Assembly: GCA_005784505.1 (NCBI GenBank)
Contig: VCAZ01000193.1
Span: forward strand, 248,001 to 312,000
Source of the DNA: Bagarius yarrelli
Taxonomy: Eukaryota > Chordata > Actinopteri > Siluriformes > Sisoridae
Direction of reading: 5' to 3'
Length of the DNA: 64,000 nt
Numbering within the stretch: position 1 is the stretch's first letter; each line of letters opens with the position of its first letter. A model generated the notes under the pieces. The model had not been told where the DNA came from, searched no databases, and worked only from the letters and a program-made list of their open reading frames with translations. The position numbers and the translations under genes are program-made. Positions 43,006 through 55,497 of this stretch are shown one piece after another.

Positions 43006-43638
43006 GTTAATAAACTCTGAAGGAAAAATATTTTGACATAGCACTTAAAATGCACACAGTAAATCAGTAAGCCTTATTACAGAGAACCAGACATACAAGC
43101 AAAAATTAACAGATACACCGGATGGACTGATTGACTACATGCAAAAATGTGCAAAACAGACTGATGTGTAAAAAAGGCAAATGTGCAACAGAACGGTTTA
43201 GTTACTACCGTCAAGACTAATAAAGAACAAGGAAGTTCTTCATGCATGATCAATAAAGGTACCTCAGTCCTTAGTAACACAGGTCTACAGATCTAACCTA
43301 GGCAGATAAATGTAAAGCATAGCGGGGTGTTAAATCACATACTTATTGGGGATAAAATTATCCCGTTCTTATATTTTATGTGTTCAGACACATCTGAGAA
43401 CATCAGATCCGTGTTACATGAAGGAACCAAATCAGATTAGTGCCACTTCACCCTGGCAATGTGAATGGGTTAGAATAGTGTCTGAAAAAAAAAAGTTGTT
43501 AAGCAGTGTTTCATTTTCTATACCTAGGTCAGCATCCCAGCCCAGATACATATCTATTTACAACAATTTAGTTAAACAACCTCATTGTATCTGCCATTCT
43601 TTCATTTTCCTCCATGCTGCATTCAAATAGTTTAAAAA
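43006..43638. other. Non-coding; possible retroposon body
   Basis: 43010-43280 could be the 3' UTR of an inverted retroposon whose tail is the GAATA array, judged only from position and AAATGTGCAAAACAG-type words. 43281-43638 shows nothing. A 94-codon frame at 43346-43630 has no domain. Confidence 0.3.
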
Positions 43639-43786
43639 CATTTACATTTATGGCATTTGGCAGACGCCCTTATCCAGAGCGACTTACATTTATTTTTATA
43701 ATACAACTGAGCAATTATTGTAAATGGCCTTGCTCAGGGGTCCAGCAGTGGTAACTTAGTGGTACTGGGAATCGAACCCACAATTT
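43639..43786 (-). repeat. SINE-A, inverted, well preserved 3' half
   Basis: ACATTTATGGCATTTGGCAG, ACGCCCTTATCCAGAGCGAC, ACAACTGAGCAATTATTGTA, GGCCTTGCTCAGGGGTCCAG and GGTACTGGGAATCGAACCCA. The A-box head is missing, replaced after 43786 by unrelated sequence. Confidence 0.9.
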
Positions 43787-45225
43787 TAAAATAAGTCTTA
43801 GTCTGGTGATAAGACTGTTCCCTAGCAGTCCGTCCAAACGTTATACCTGTGTCTGGAATGATTAACGCATATCCTCCCAGTTCCCTGTCTTTATAAAAAT
43901 AGGAAATGCAAAGCGGCTTCATGCACAGTCATGAAGCTGGTGAAACAAATGTTCAATGATTAAGCGCTTCCATTTGGTTTCTTGTCTGCCATGACGTGCT
44001 GTGGATGAATTTTTAGCACACAGTGGGTTCACTGTGACCAATTAATGAAGGCTTGCAATGCCAGGACCTTTTTTTTTCCACCGTGTGCCAGAGAGTTTTT
44101 ATTTATCATGCTTGCATAAATAACTAGAACATTGCATTCAACAACTAACACACTGCCAAAATACGCTCATACATAGTAAATTCTCCTGTCTGAACCTTGA
44201 ACCTCACAAATCAAACTGACTTAGCGGTTATGTAGTATAAGACACTGTGTGCCATATGCAAAACACTATATAAAACACTGCAGCTGGACGTACATGTCAG
44301 GACAAAACACAAACTCACACTCGTACCCTGGCACAAAAACGCGGACACTCACGCAAACGTTTTATTATGGCAGAGCAGCTGTAGAACACACATAATTATC
44401 CCGGTAGGACAACCCTGCTGTTTTATACATGTCATAGAAGATATGTGTAGCATGTACATACAGAAATACAGCCTGGGTTTGTACGATATCATATGAATAT
44501 TTACAGAATCATCCAAGCCTTTTGCACCCAATGTTTGCTAGTGATTTTGGTCATTGAACTAATGCCCATTCTTTGCTCTCATGGTATCTATGGTAGAAAA
44601 AAAAAGAAAGGAAAATCTCAATGGTCATCAATCACCACACTTCCAAAGAGGCCCAATATAAGGACATTAATGTGGAAGCAGCCCCCTCAACCTTCACCCA
44701 TGACCCCCTCACTGGCAGCAGGGAGATGGAGGAATAGATGGAGGGGTATGGGATTGGAGCCTGTCAACTGAGTCTCTCTATTCATCCTCAGGGAGCAGAG
44801 CATTTGCATGAGCACTGCCTGTTCTCGGTGGCAGAGGTGTCAGAACTTCAGGACTTACGAAAACCCACGTAATTATTCCTAATGCTCCATAATAAATTGG
44901 GTGAATTTATTTTCCCTTTAAATATTTTGAATGTTACTTAAATGTTTTTTTAATCAAGTAAAAAAAAGAATAATTCTAATCTTATATACGTAAGAATTAA
45001 AAATAGACATAATAAAGAGTTGCAAAATACCACATGGATATAAAAGGTGTATTTAGATTATATTTTTAATTGGTAATTTTATACTTAATGTTAAAGTATG
45101 TTGAATATGATGTAAAATAATTGTTTAACACAGGTGTATATTGTGGTTAATCAGACGATGTGGGCAAGGTTCAATAAGGAAGCTTTGTGTGCATGGACAG
45201 GAAAGTGGGCCGGATCAAATTATTT

Positions 45226-45256
<31 letters not shown>

Positions 45257-46267
45257 GAAAAGAAACCTAATTTAAATGTTTTTGGACCAATCTATTTATC
45301 TTAAATCTTTTTAATGCTTATCTAATGCTTAGAATAGAAGCCAGAATTGCAATTAGGTCTTGATTAAAAAGAATTAAAATAAAAGTCTGTTAATAAAAAT
45401 ATTCATGTTATTGTTTTTAAGTTGTGTGATTGCTTCCTTTGCTAAGTATGTCAAATTAAACACTCCTAGAGTTTTTAGCCTTATTTATACACGCAGGGAA
45501 AAAAAAATATTTTCTTTTTTTTTGCCATTTTACTGCTACCACCCCCTTTGTTGTTCTTCATCAAAAAAAAAACAACTTAATTTGCACCTTTAAAAAATTC
45601 TATCAGAGGCAAGTAAAACGTCCTACAGAGGGTCCACAATAAAACCTGCTGCTAATTATAAGGAAATATGCAGCAGCAAAGCACCAAGGGTCCTCCTCCT
45701 GTAGGAATGGATTCAGACAGCCAAATCCATCACCGGCACCTCTACTTAACTCGCCACCATTACAGCCCTAACGTTCTGCTCGGGAACTGTCACTGCCAAT
45801 TGTGTAGCCCTCAGTCACCCGGAGCAGCTCATTTAACCAAGCATTTTTATTTTAATTTGAGCAGGGCTGTGTATTTGATTGGATATGCGGATGGCTGTTT
45901 TTCTTCTCATTGTGCCTTGTGTTGTTTGGGTCTGACAATTACATGGAGCCACACAGGAAGCCATCTGCCAAAGGATGTTATGGAACAGTTGAACGCAAAT
46001 ACACAGACAGGAGCAGATTTTATTCGGAGCAGTGATGTTGTGCTAATTGCTGTTCAGGGATAATAACCTGAATCAAGAAAGAAGACTGGCTTTTTCTTTT
46101 AGTTAAACTTTAATGCATGATCGAGTTCCTGAACATATTTGCATTCTTTATCTAATAAAAGTATATATTTTAATGTAGATTTGTTTTATATATGAATTAT
46201 TAAAACCTCCTATTTGGATCTAAATCTTTTTAAAAGACTGATTTGAAACTATTATTTATTCCCCTGT
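43787..46267. other. Repeat-poor stretch with complex islands
   Basis: 44580-44880 contains an octamer (ATTTGCAT at 44802-44809) in a complex block. 45660-46070 is GC-richer and carries a 131-codon plus-strand frame (45668-46063, Cys/His-rich but without a regular zinc-finger spacing) that I do not recognise. An (AAAAG)n microsatellite lies at 45225-45265. The rest is AT-rich. These islands could be regulatory. Confidence 0.35.
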
Positions 46268-46572
46268 TTGCTATTACAAGACAACTCCTCTGGGAAGGCT
46301 TTGCACATGGTTTTTGGGGAGTAGCTGTGTTCATTCAACCACAAATCCATTATTGAGGTCAGACTCTCATGATTGGATGAGGAGGTCTGGGGGCAGTCAG
46401 CTTTTCTGTTCATCCCAAAGGTGTTCAGAGGGGTTGAGGTCAGGACTCTGTTTGGGACACTTAAATTGTTCCATTTTATTCTTGGCCAAACATGTCTCTA
46501 TGGAGTTCATAGGCTTTGGTGCACAGGGATATTGTCATGCAGGAACACGTGAAGGGACATTATAATGCTAAA
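46268..46572 (+). mobile_element. MITE family T, central and right part
   Basis: CTCCTCTGGGAAGGCTTTGC, GAGGAGGTCTGGGGGCAGTC, TCATCCCAAAGGTGTTCAGA, GGGGTTGAGGTCAGGACTCT, CTCTATGGAGTTCATAGGCT and GATATTGTCATGCAGGAACA. Both terminal repeats are missing. The 83-codon frame 46314-46565 is inside it. Confidence 0.85.
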
Positions 46573-46608
46573 ACATAGAAAGCCAGTGTAGAAAATTATG
46601 TGCTTTAT

Positions 46609-46808
46609 GGGGGAAATGGTAGCTTAGTCGTTTAGGTGTTGAACTGCTAATTGGAAGATCTGTGTTTGATTCCCAGCACCACCAACATGCCACTGCTGGG
46701 CCACTTAGCAAGGCCCTTAACCCCCAACTGCTTAATTGTATAAAAGAACAGATGAATGTAAGTCACTCTGGATGAAGGGGTTTGCCAAATAGCGTGAATG
46801 TAGATGTA
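46609..46808 (+). repeat. SINE-A, full length
   Basis: GGGGGAAATGGTAGCTTAGT, TGAACTGCTAATTGGAAGAT, GTGTTTGATTCCCAGCACCA, ATGCCACTGCTGGGCCACTT, AGCAAGGCCCTTAACCCCCA, TAAGTCACTCTGGATGAAGG and TTGCCAAATAGCGTGAATGT. The minus-strand frame 46647-46874 is antisense to it. Confidence 0.92.
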
Positions 46809-48009
46809 AACTTTGTGTGACAGTTTGCGTGTGATTCTCTGCTTTAGTGTAAATAGATACAGAGATATATGCACTATGCTGGCTTATTACAATTACCATC
46901 ATTATTCTTTTTTTAGTTAGAATGAGCTAGCTACCACTATATACCCCTAATTCAAGCAAAAGCGTTTGAAATCTGACTGTCAAGTCTATAATGCAAATTT
47001 CACTCTAATTACCTGTCCTGTGGTTGACAGTCATTGAAATTGACAGCAAGACATTTCATCCTAGGATAAAAGTGATCTTTCAAAAAAGATTTTGTATTGA
47101 TATTCAAATGACTTTTTGCCTGCAAGTGAACAACTGGATCCAAATCATGCCAGCAAAATTCCACAACCATCCAAGGCTGGAAGTCAATAAGGCAAAACTG
47201 GCTGATCTATTAACAGATATAATTAGTTGTAAAAGTTTGTGAACTCATGTATTGTAAAATAGAGCAGATAATACTTTTCTCTGATAGTTTAATGCTGCCC
47301 AGTGATGCAGTATGAGCAGCAGGGTGAAAAAATTTAGGAACAACGTGTTAGTCCTTACGTCCCTGGATTATAGCTGTGGTGTGATGGGGAGCACAGACCG
47401 ACGAGGTGGAAGCAGTAGACAAACATATAGGGAAGAAAATAGGGAAATAATATAATAATGCAAAATAATAAATAAATAATGCAAAAAGGTTTGCAATAGC
47501 ATTCTCCTACTAGCTATAACTCATAATCCTAAATGCACAAAAAAGATATAATAACCGACAGAAAAAGATTCTTAGATTCTTGAAAAAATCTTACAAGCAT
47601 GACTGTGTAAGTGTGTTCCCCAAACTGTGGCCACTAAGTCGGCAACCCAAAGTTGTCTCTGTATGTTGTAGTATTACATTATTCCTTCACTAGAACTCAG
47701 GGCCGGCTCTAGGCATGGGCAGGGCATCAAAACGTATGTGTTGCAGACAAAAGTGGTATACAAATACGTTTTTATTTTCTTTTGTAAGGTTTATGATTTA
47801 ATAAAAGCAGTCTTAGGTGGGCTCTTAGTTTGAAGAAGGGGTGTAAAAAGCTCTGACCCATCACAATGCAAAACCGTTTTGGATTGGCAGTAAGTTCTGT
47901 GCGGTCTCACACTGCGGGTGACACAGCTTGCCAGTCTGTCACTGGACACAGACAGGTGCCGCAGCGTTGCCAGTCTGTCAAAGTGCTGACAAACATCACG
48001 CAATTCTAT
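46809..48009. other. Non-coding with a motif-rich island
   Basis: 46980-47240 is repeat-free and has an octamer (46991-46998), a RUNX-type TGTGGTT (47019-47025) and two TTGACAG sites (47024-47030, 47040-47046). 47690-48009 begins with GGGCCGGCTCTAGGCATGGG, resembling a DNA-transposon end, and may belong to the family X element that follows. Confidence 0.35.
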
Positions 48010-48390
48010 AAAGTGTGAAAATATTGCTTATTATTATTATTATTTTTTTTTAAATGTTTACTCAATTTCTTTCTTCAAAATATTACTAATTATTATTAAA
48101 TTTTTGTTGGCCCAAACTTCACTCCAAATGTATAATATCTGAATATCTAATAATTTGAGCTTATTAGTCCAGTCATTAGCCATTCTGAATGTTTAACATT
48201 TTAAAAACATATTTGTGTTTATATTGACCTGATATAATATGTCTTCTTAACCAAACCCAAGCAAAAATATTAGTACAACAATATTTTTGCTATTCCTTCA
48301 TTTCATTCGTTGAATTTTACAGAGTATCTATCTCCCCAACCCCACCCCTAAAAACTGCCCACCTGGGATATCTGTCTGCCAATCCTGCTG
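48010..48390 (-). repeat. Unnamed repeat family X, longest copy, inverted
   Basis: On the minus strand it shows the order seen in the two plus copies: GACAGATATCCCAGG, GGGGTTGGGGAGATAGATAC, ACTCTGTAAAATTC, ATTGTTGTACTAATATTTTT, GGCTAATGACTGGACTAATA, TTTGGGCCAACAAAAATTTA and AAATTGAGTAAACATTTAAA. It joins the 6883-6998 and 8060-8330 pieces into one unit. The next bases to the left may extend to 47697. Confidence 0.6.
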
Positions 48391-48399
48391 GGACTAAGA

Positions 48400-48542
48400 C
48401 CTGAACACTGTTCCAGCATTTCCTTGTGCACAAAGTCACTAAACTAAAACATATTTGCTGTTGAGGAACTCAAGTAACCCAGACTAAACTCCAAATCTCC
48501 TCAACCAACATTAGTGCCTGAACTTACCAGTACTATTGTGTC
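48400..48542 (-). mobile_element. MITE family T fragment, inverted, diverged
   Basis: CCTGAACACTGTTCCAGCAT, CTTGTGCACAAAG, AACTCAAGTAACCC, AATCTCCTCAACCAACATTA and GTGCCTGAACTTACCAG are degraded reverse complements of the family's centre. Confidence 0.55.
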
Positions 48543-51247
48543 TGAATAAAAAAAAGCTTCACAGCCATTCCCCATAATCTGATGGAAAGCATTTCCAGAA
48601 GTATGAAGGTTAGTATTTGGTCTGCTTACTGTTTTCTCCTCTACAGGTAATAGTTATAATTGACATTTTTAACTTCCTAATTAATTCCAAAAAAATGTAT
48701 TTTTATTCCAAATGTATTGCAACCTGTATACAAACCATACAGGCTTCCTTCATTATGTCAGCTGACCAGCCACATCTCTAGATGCTCCATCTCTTATGCA
48801 CCATTAGGATTTGCCTGCTTTGCATAATATAGCTTCGTTCTCTATAAACCTTCCTCTCACCTAAGCACTACATATACAAATTATAATTACATCATGTGAT
48901 GGATGATAGATTGGATGTCTTTTTTTTTAACTATGAATTGGCTTTGCTGATTAATGGAAAGGAATTACGATCCTAAAGAAAATGTACTTGGAATGAACAC
49001 ACCAAGTTTAACACTAAGCTGCTCTGTAGATCATGCAGACAGTTGGGAAAAAATGTTTGACGTTTCTGTCATTACGTCATGCGCTTCCAGACAACCTCTA
49101 GCGTCTAATTACAGAGCGTTATTTTGCCTCAGCGTTATAGAACATCTTGTGTTTGTTTTCGGCTCTGAGGGCTATACAGCGAAAGGAAGAGAAATGCCTC
49201 ATTGTTTAATTTGCATTAATACGCCAAGTTTATTTAGACAAAGCGGAGGAAGTTTGAGCCCACTGTAAACAATTAAGTACAGCACAATGAAGCTTATTAC
49301 AGCAATTACAGTCACATAACGCAGACTGAGAGAGGGTCGGATGTATACGTTGGCAGATTTGCCTGGTTATAATGACCTATTCGAAGATGTCCTTTGGTTA
49401 TATATATATATATATATTCTGTTTCAGAGAGTGATGTGGTTTTACCTATAAAAAAATGAGTGATACTGTTAGCCCTTTGTGTGTATATAAGATCAGTAAA
49501 TAGGTCACAAATACAATAAAGGTACCCTATTATGGGCATATTTATGCCTTCTCCAGGATTCTGACATTGAAAATTGCTTCCTATTGCTTATATTTATATG
49601 CTAATACACTAATATATAGTATATTGTCGAAAAGCCCCTAAGGAGTAATGAGTAGTAGGATGAAGAGTAGAATAAAAGCATTGCTTGTAATATGTACAGA
49701 GATAATCATACACGTACATGTCTCTAGGTTATATATATATATATATATAAAATCATGATTAGAAAACATCATGTCTGCCACAGTGACAGTGTATTATCTT
49801 TTGGGGCATGTTTAGTGTAGTTCAGTTGTCCCATATAGGGACATACATTATTTGGAACACAAGCAAGACACACACCCCCCCCCCCTGCAATTAAAAAAAA
49901 ATCCACATGTATTCACATACAATCACATGCATGTGTTCCAAACATATACAAATACATACACACGAGTATAGGCTTCCATGCAGACACACACACACACACA
50001 CACTCACACAGACTCAGACAGACACACAGACACAAGAACGGCTGATTTGATTAACTCCCAAGCCTCCATTATTATGTTAGGTAGGTGGTGTAGAATTTCA
50101 ATGATAATCCATAATGCATGACCTGTTCTGTTGCCGTGGCAACATAAATTCAAGGTTACCAGCTTTGCAGGAGCGTAACTGGGCGTTCAGAGGGAACGCT
50201 GCTCAAAATTCTGCTCATGGAGGAGGAGCATCAATCAAACTGTCGTAGATTGCAAAGTACTCATAATCAGATGGAATACCTCAGATAGAGAGAGAAAGAG
50301 AGAGAGAGAGGGATGGAAAGAGAGAGAGAGACAACTTACAAAAATAATCCCGCTACCTTGAAATATATGCATTAACTGTGTCTCATTCAAGCTGAGCTCT
50401 GAATTAAAGCTGGTCAATTTGTGGTAATATCACCAGTTTTTTTTTCTTCAGTTCCAGGTGACTTGCTCTGATTTCATTTGTTGTTATCTTTCTTGGGCAG
50501 GCTGGGATGTGACCTGAGCCTTCTGCTGCCATGGGCTTCGGGGGGCTGGGGAGGAACAATGGAAATCAATTCTCACCAGAGACTCGACGCTCTGCTGCCA
50601 CCCACAGCCCCCTGCTGAGAGAGAGAGAGAGAGAGAGAGGGAGTGAGAGAGTTGCAATCTCTCTGCTCTTTGGGCCATGACTGCTTACTTTCGTTTCAGC
50701 AAATCCAGCACAAGCTCCTGCTCACACACACTTACCCCCTGCTCTGTCCTCAGTTCTGCCTCAGTTCAAAACGGAAATCGAAATGAAATTATACCTACAT
50801 TTTTTTTATACCTTTTATATGACACTTCATACCAGCCAATATATTTAATCAAGAACATGTCAATTAATTTAAGTAAATAGTAGCCATTTGAACTAGTTTA
50901 ATGGACTGGATTAAAACTCCTGACCTTTTCTAATACACTCACCCACCTACACACACATCTATCTGGGCTGGTCACTGGTCATTCAGAAAAGTTGGCCTGC
51001 CTCCCAGGGTTCAGAATGTGCTTCTGAGAAGGCTTTTGTCCCGTCTTTTCTTTTGTCATCCTCTGACATATCAGGTTTTCTTTTATTCTGCACAAATAGT
51101 GGAGGACCGAAGGCCTGGGCGGGTGGCAGGGCCATGCACACTGATCCTTACACACACAGCTGTGTGTTTTTGGATTAGCCTGATCCTGACCAGACCAGAA
51201 TCCTTCATATTTGCTGGACTTTGCGAAAAACTGTGATATGCATAAAG
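48543..51247. other. Long repeat-poor stretch with candidate regulatory islands
   Basis: 48950-49330 is complex, with TAATTACAG-type homeodomain cores and an octamer (49209-49216); a 104-codon frame (48954-49268) has no domain. 50040-50240 contains an RFX palindrome. 50480-50790 and 51000-51240 are GC-richer with chance-like frames. Microsatellites: (TA)n 49398-49418 and 49727-49749, C run 49874-49886, (CA)n 49983-50002, (GA)n 50285-50332 and 50620-50652. Confidence 0.4.
50130..50143. promoter_or_regulatory. Perfect RFX X-box palindrome (GTTGCCGTGGCAAC)
   Basis: The 14-mer matches the RFX-family consensus GTTNCCNNGGNAAC at every fixed position on both half-sites. It sits in a repeat-free, complex block (50040-50240) with AT-rich homeodomain-type words (GATAATCCATAATGCATGAC). 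RFX factors control ciliary and neuronal genes. No promoter or exon is visible beside it, so it would act as an enhancer site. Confidence 0.55.
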
Positions 51248-51417
51248 TGGCAAGTGGTAGCTCAGTGGATAGGGTGTCTGATTGCTAATTGTAAGATTTT
51301 TGATTCCCGGCACCACCAAGCTGCCAGTGCTGGGCCCCTGACCAAGGCCCTTAACCCCCAGTTGCTAAAAGTCGCTCTGGATAAAACTACTGCCTAATGC
51401 CATAAATGTAAATGTAC
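51248..51417 (+). repeat. SINE-A, near full length
   Basis: AAGTGGTAGCTCAGTGGATA, GGGTGTCTGATTGCTAATTG, TTTTTGATTCCCGGCACCAC, CAAGCTGCCAGTGCTGGGCC, CTGACCAAGGCCCTTAACCC and AAAAGTCGCTCTGGATAAAA. The TTGTATAAATGAGATAAATG segment is deleted. Confidence 0.92.
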
Positions 51418-52648
51418 TGGCTGGCTAGTTTTAAGCCTTTGAGTTTGTCTTCCAGAGCCAAACTTATCAGCCATCTTATTTTTTGATGATGCATTGGCTT
51501 GATGATGTATTCATGGTCGGTGTCACATGTATTTTGTCACTATCCAAGCCAGATTTATAAGACCTGCATTTCCTTCTCAATCGCAGATAAAGCGAGAAAA
51601 ATTGCAGCAGCACTGCGAAGGTCCATTTGCATAACAGGCAGTGGAAATGGCCTCACGAGAAAAGCATACAAGAACAGTCTATGATCTTATCTTTAGTAAA
51701 AAAAAAAAAAAATACAATCAAATCTGTGAGCCAGATTGTTGAAGCCAGAGTCTAAGAATCTTATTCTGATTTAATCTTTGATTTGAAGAAATTATTAGTC
51801 AGTATGTGTTCTTTTGTTCCCCTAGTGGTAGAAAGATGAATAGTCGATAAAGGTTATTTTTTGTGTTAGGTGTTTGGACAGAGCCACTGTTGATTTCTTG
51901 CCAAGTGTCTAAAAATGGTTGGTGCTAATTACATTAGGAAGGACATAGTGAGAAAAATCTTTGTTGGTGTTTACACTGACCGCATAGCTACTCTAGCACT
52001 GTTATGTGCTGCTTTTTTTTCTGAATATCTGGGACGAACGTGTGGGAGAGATTGCTGTTGGAATCAAGAATTAATTACGCGAAATGCCTGAGGACATATT
52101 TGCAACCGCAAGCAGACATAAATACAGTAATAAAGATCAAATCTGACCGGCTTTTAAATCATCACCTAAGCTAAACTAATAAAACACCATCCGCCAGAAA
52201 TTATTTCAGTTTATTGAACCTTGTCTGTGCTGCTTATAAATCCATAGTTTACTTCGAAGTTTAATTAGATACTCTGCCTCTTCTCTATTTTTTCCTCTTA
52301 CACCTACTGCAACTTATGCAAACAGCCTCTCGAGGTGCTGCCGAATTATTACTGTCATCTACGATTCATTAATTTTATTTGTCCTAAATTTTTTAAATTC
52401 TTTTTTCAGTCTTTTTCAGAAATCCAACCCCTGTCTTGATAAAACAGAAACAACGTGTTTATCTATTCACACCAAATTTATACAACCCATATGACAAGAA
52501 AGAAATAGGTAATGTCAGGGAATTTTTACCTTTCTGTTGGCTTCTAGTCTAGTAAACGTTACTGGGATCAGGGTTTTTTGTTAAAGATTAAATATATCCA
52601 AAAGAAATCTTTCAAGCTATAAATTCTATATACATTAAAACTCATAAC
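51418..52648. other. Repeat-poor stretch with candidate regulatory islands
   Basis: 51480-51690 has an octamer (51625-51632) in a complex block. 52010-52390 is repeat-free with several ATTA-type cores (TCAAGAATTAATTACGCGAA, GAATTATTACTGTCATC). No coding frame. Confidence 0.35.
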
Positions 52649-52682
52649 TAGACAGGTTTTCTGACAGAACACATCACCTGGC
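52649..52682 (+). repeat. Solitary unit of the 29-bp minisatellite
   Basis: AGACAGGTTTTCTGACAGAA with CACATCACCTGG matches the diverged first unit of the array 170 bp downstream. It may be the ancestral sequence or an early displaced copy. Confidence 0.7.
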
Positions 52683-52848
52683 CATTTCGCTTTCTTCAAA
52701 CCCCCAAAGCATACAAAAATTCACAGTTTGGGAAGTTATAATACACAGGTATCACACATACACACATACACATATCAATCAGTAGAGTTAGAGGTATTTA
52801 TTGCCTGTGCCAAAAATGTGTTATTTTTCACTTACTGTATACAGATTC

Positions 52849-54287
52849 CACCTGAACGGGTTTTCTGTCAGAACACATGACTGCACCGGATCTCTGACAG
52901 AACACATGACTGCACAGGATCTCTGACAGAACACATGACTGCACAGGATCTCTGACAGAACACATGACTGGACAGGATCTCTGTCAGAACTCATGACTGG
53001 ACGGGATCTCTGACAGAATACATGACTGGACAGGATCTCTGTCAGAACTCATGACTGGACGGGATCTCTGACAGAACACATGACTGGACGGGATCTCTGA
53101 CAGACATGACACATGACAGAACTGAACAGGATCTTTGACGGAACACGACTGGGGACAGGTTCTTTCACAAAACCACCAATGACTGCACAGGGATCTCTGA
53201 CAGAATACTGACTGCACAGGATCTCTGACAGAACTCATGACTGGACGGGATCTCTGACAGAACACATGACTGGACTGGATCTCTGACAGAACTCATGACT
53301 GGACGGGATCTCTGACAGAACACATGACTGGACAGGATCTCTGTCAGAACTCATGACTGGACGGGATCTCTGACAGAATACATGACTGGACAGGATCTCT
53401 GTCAGAACACATGACTGGACGGATCTCTGACAGAACACATGACTGGACGGATCTCTGACAGAACACATGGACTGAACAGGATCTTTGACGGAACACGACT
53501 GGACAGGTTCTTTCACAAAACACATGACTGGACAGGATCTCTGACAGAACACATGACTGGACAGGATCTCTGTCAGAACTCATGACTGGACAGGATCTCT
53601 CAGACAGACTGACAGATCTCTGACATGACTGCACAGGATCTCTGACATGATCTCTGACAGACTCACAGACTGACGCACAGAACAGCACTCTCTGACAGAA
53701 CACATGACTGGACAGGATCTCTGACAGAATACATGACTGGACAGGATCTCTGACAGAACACATGACTGGACGGGCTCTCTGACAGAACACAGACTGACAG
53801 GCTGACAGAATGACTGCAGGATCTCTGACAGAATACATGACTGCACAGGACGATCTCGAGACAGAGACATACATGACTGGACAGGATCTCTGTCAGAACT
53901 CATGACTGGACGGGATCTCTGACAGAACACATGACTGGACTGGATCTCTGACAGAACACATGACTGGACGGGATCTCTGACAGAACACATGACTGGACAG
54001 GATCTCTGACAGAACACATGACTGAACAGGATCTTTGACAGAACACAACTGGATGGGTTCTTTTACAAAACACATGACTGCACAGGATCTCTGACAGAAC
54101 ACATGACTGCACAGGCTCTCTGACAGAACACATGACTGGACAGGATCTCTGTCAGAAACACGAGTGGACGAGTTCTTTCTCAGAACACATGACTGGACGG
54201 GTTCTTTCACAGAACACATGAGTGGATGGGTTTTTTCTCAGAACCTATGACTGGACAGGATCTCAAACAAAACCTATGACTGGATGG
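52849..54287 (+). repeat. 29-bp minisatellite, about 49 units
   Basis: Unit: GGATCTCTGACAGAACACAT followed by GACTGGACA. Variants are GACTGCACA, GTCAGAAC, AATACATG, GGGTTCTTTCACAAAACAC and units with small indels. Edge units are most diverged. Since 29 is not a multiple of three, the minus strand stays open in all frames over long distances, giving overlapping frames (up to 176 aa) of Cys-Gln-Arg-Ser and Arg-Asp-Pro-Val repeats that are not genes. Confidence 0.95.
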
Positions 54288-55497
54288 TCCAATCCTGAGC
54301 CAACACTAGGCCTGTTCTCGGTACACTCTACCACACACTGTCTTTGATCACTAAGATGGCATCAGACCCACTTTCCCCTGTCTGCTTTCTAAGATATGAT
54401 CAAGTACTGAAATAAAAATGCTTTGCTCTCTCTCTCCGAATGCATGTGCAAGTGTGTCTACAGATGAGATGAGCGCGCTCGTGTGTGTGTGTGTGTGTGT
54501 GTGTGCGCTACAGGTTTACAGATGAGAAAAATGTTTAAAAAATCTTATCTGTCACTCCCAGGCCTTTCTTCCATCACAGTATCTAAGCAGTGAGGAAATG
54601 TAGTGATGGCTATTGATTTTATTTGTGCCAAGCTGATTTTCTCAGAGTTTATAGCTTTCCTTTCTGGCTAAATAAACTGGAAGGCAGAAATAAAGCGTGT
54701 TACTCAAAAGAGCCAGCCAGCCAGAGTGTGTCCATAATGCAAGCAACTTGCAGTCCACACACCACTAATCAGCATATGTATCTGAACAGGGTGTTGTGAT
54801 GTGCAGCCCAACATAAAGTGCAGCAACCATTACTAGCCAAAAGATGAGGTTTATCCAGTAGCAGCATTTTGATATGCATCACGTGTTCATCTTAAAACTA
54901 ATAAAGTTTGCCAACATTTATTATAATTATTAATTAAAGAGTGACACATTTTACATTTGTTTCATACATTTGTGAAACAAGTCTATTAATATTTTCACTT
55001 ATTTCTATTAGCAGCTCTAAACAGTCGTTCTCTTTCCTCCAGTAAAGGTTTCTTGAAAAGACCAAAAGTTGCAGCTTCATGTTATTTTGCTTAAATAACA
55101 GTAATCAAACAGAACATCACCATTACTATTATCTAATTCCGTTAAGTCGGAAACAAATTTTTACTCACATTATTATTATTTCTAAATAAATAATCTTTTG
55201 AAAAAAAAAACAGATTGAGTGACTTTTAAAAGCTTTGTGATTTAAATACAACTTTAGCGATGATAACTGCTGTCTACAAATAGTTAAGCTACGTTCACAC
55301 ATACAACTTAACAATTTTTTATCTGTATTATGAGGTTATCAGTAGCTGTTTGTTTTCCTGGTTGACATTTTATTAATGTTTACCACTGGGTAGCGCAATT
55401 AGAATTTCTACACATCAGTTAGGTTGCTTGTAAAATGAAACCTTCTAAATGGAAGATGAGGAGATGAGGAAGAAGCAGCGTTAGCTATTTAACACAG
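54288..55497. other. Non-coding, AT-rich, with (GT)n
   Basis: A (GT)n microsatellite lies at 54480-54505. 54570-54900 is fairly complex without repeats. No frames of note. Confidence 0.4.

Noticed and set aside
45668..46063. 131-aa Cys/His-rich frame as a zinc-finger protein
   Set aside because: Cys and His spacing fits no zinc-finger class and there is no exon context.
52984..54219. Overlapping minus-strand frames with Cys-Gln-Arg-Ser and Arg-Asp-Pro-Val repeats
   Set aside because: All arise from the 29-bp minisatellite, open in every frame; no start context, promoter or unique flanking domain.
52849..54287. CRISPR-like array (29-bp repeat)
   Set aside because: Units are directly contiguous with no unique spacers, variants drift along the array, and the DNA is vertebrate-like.
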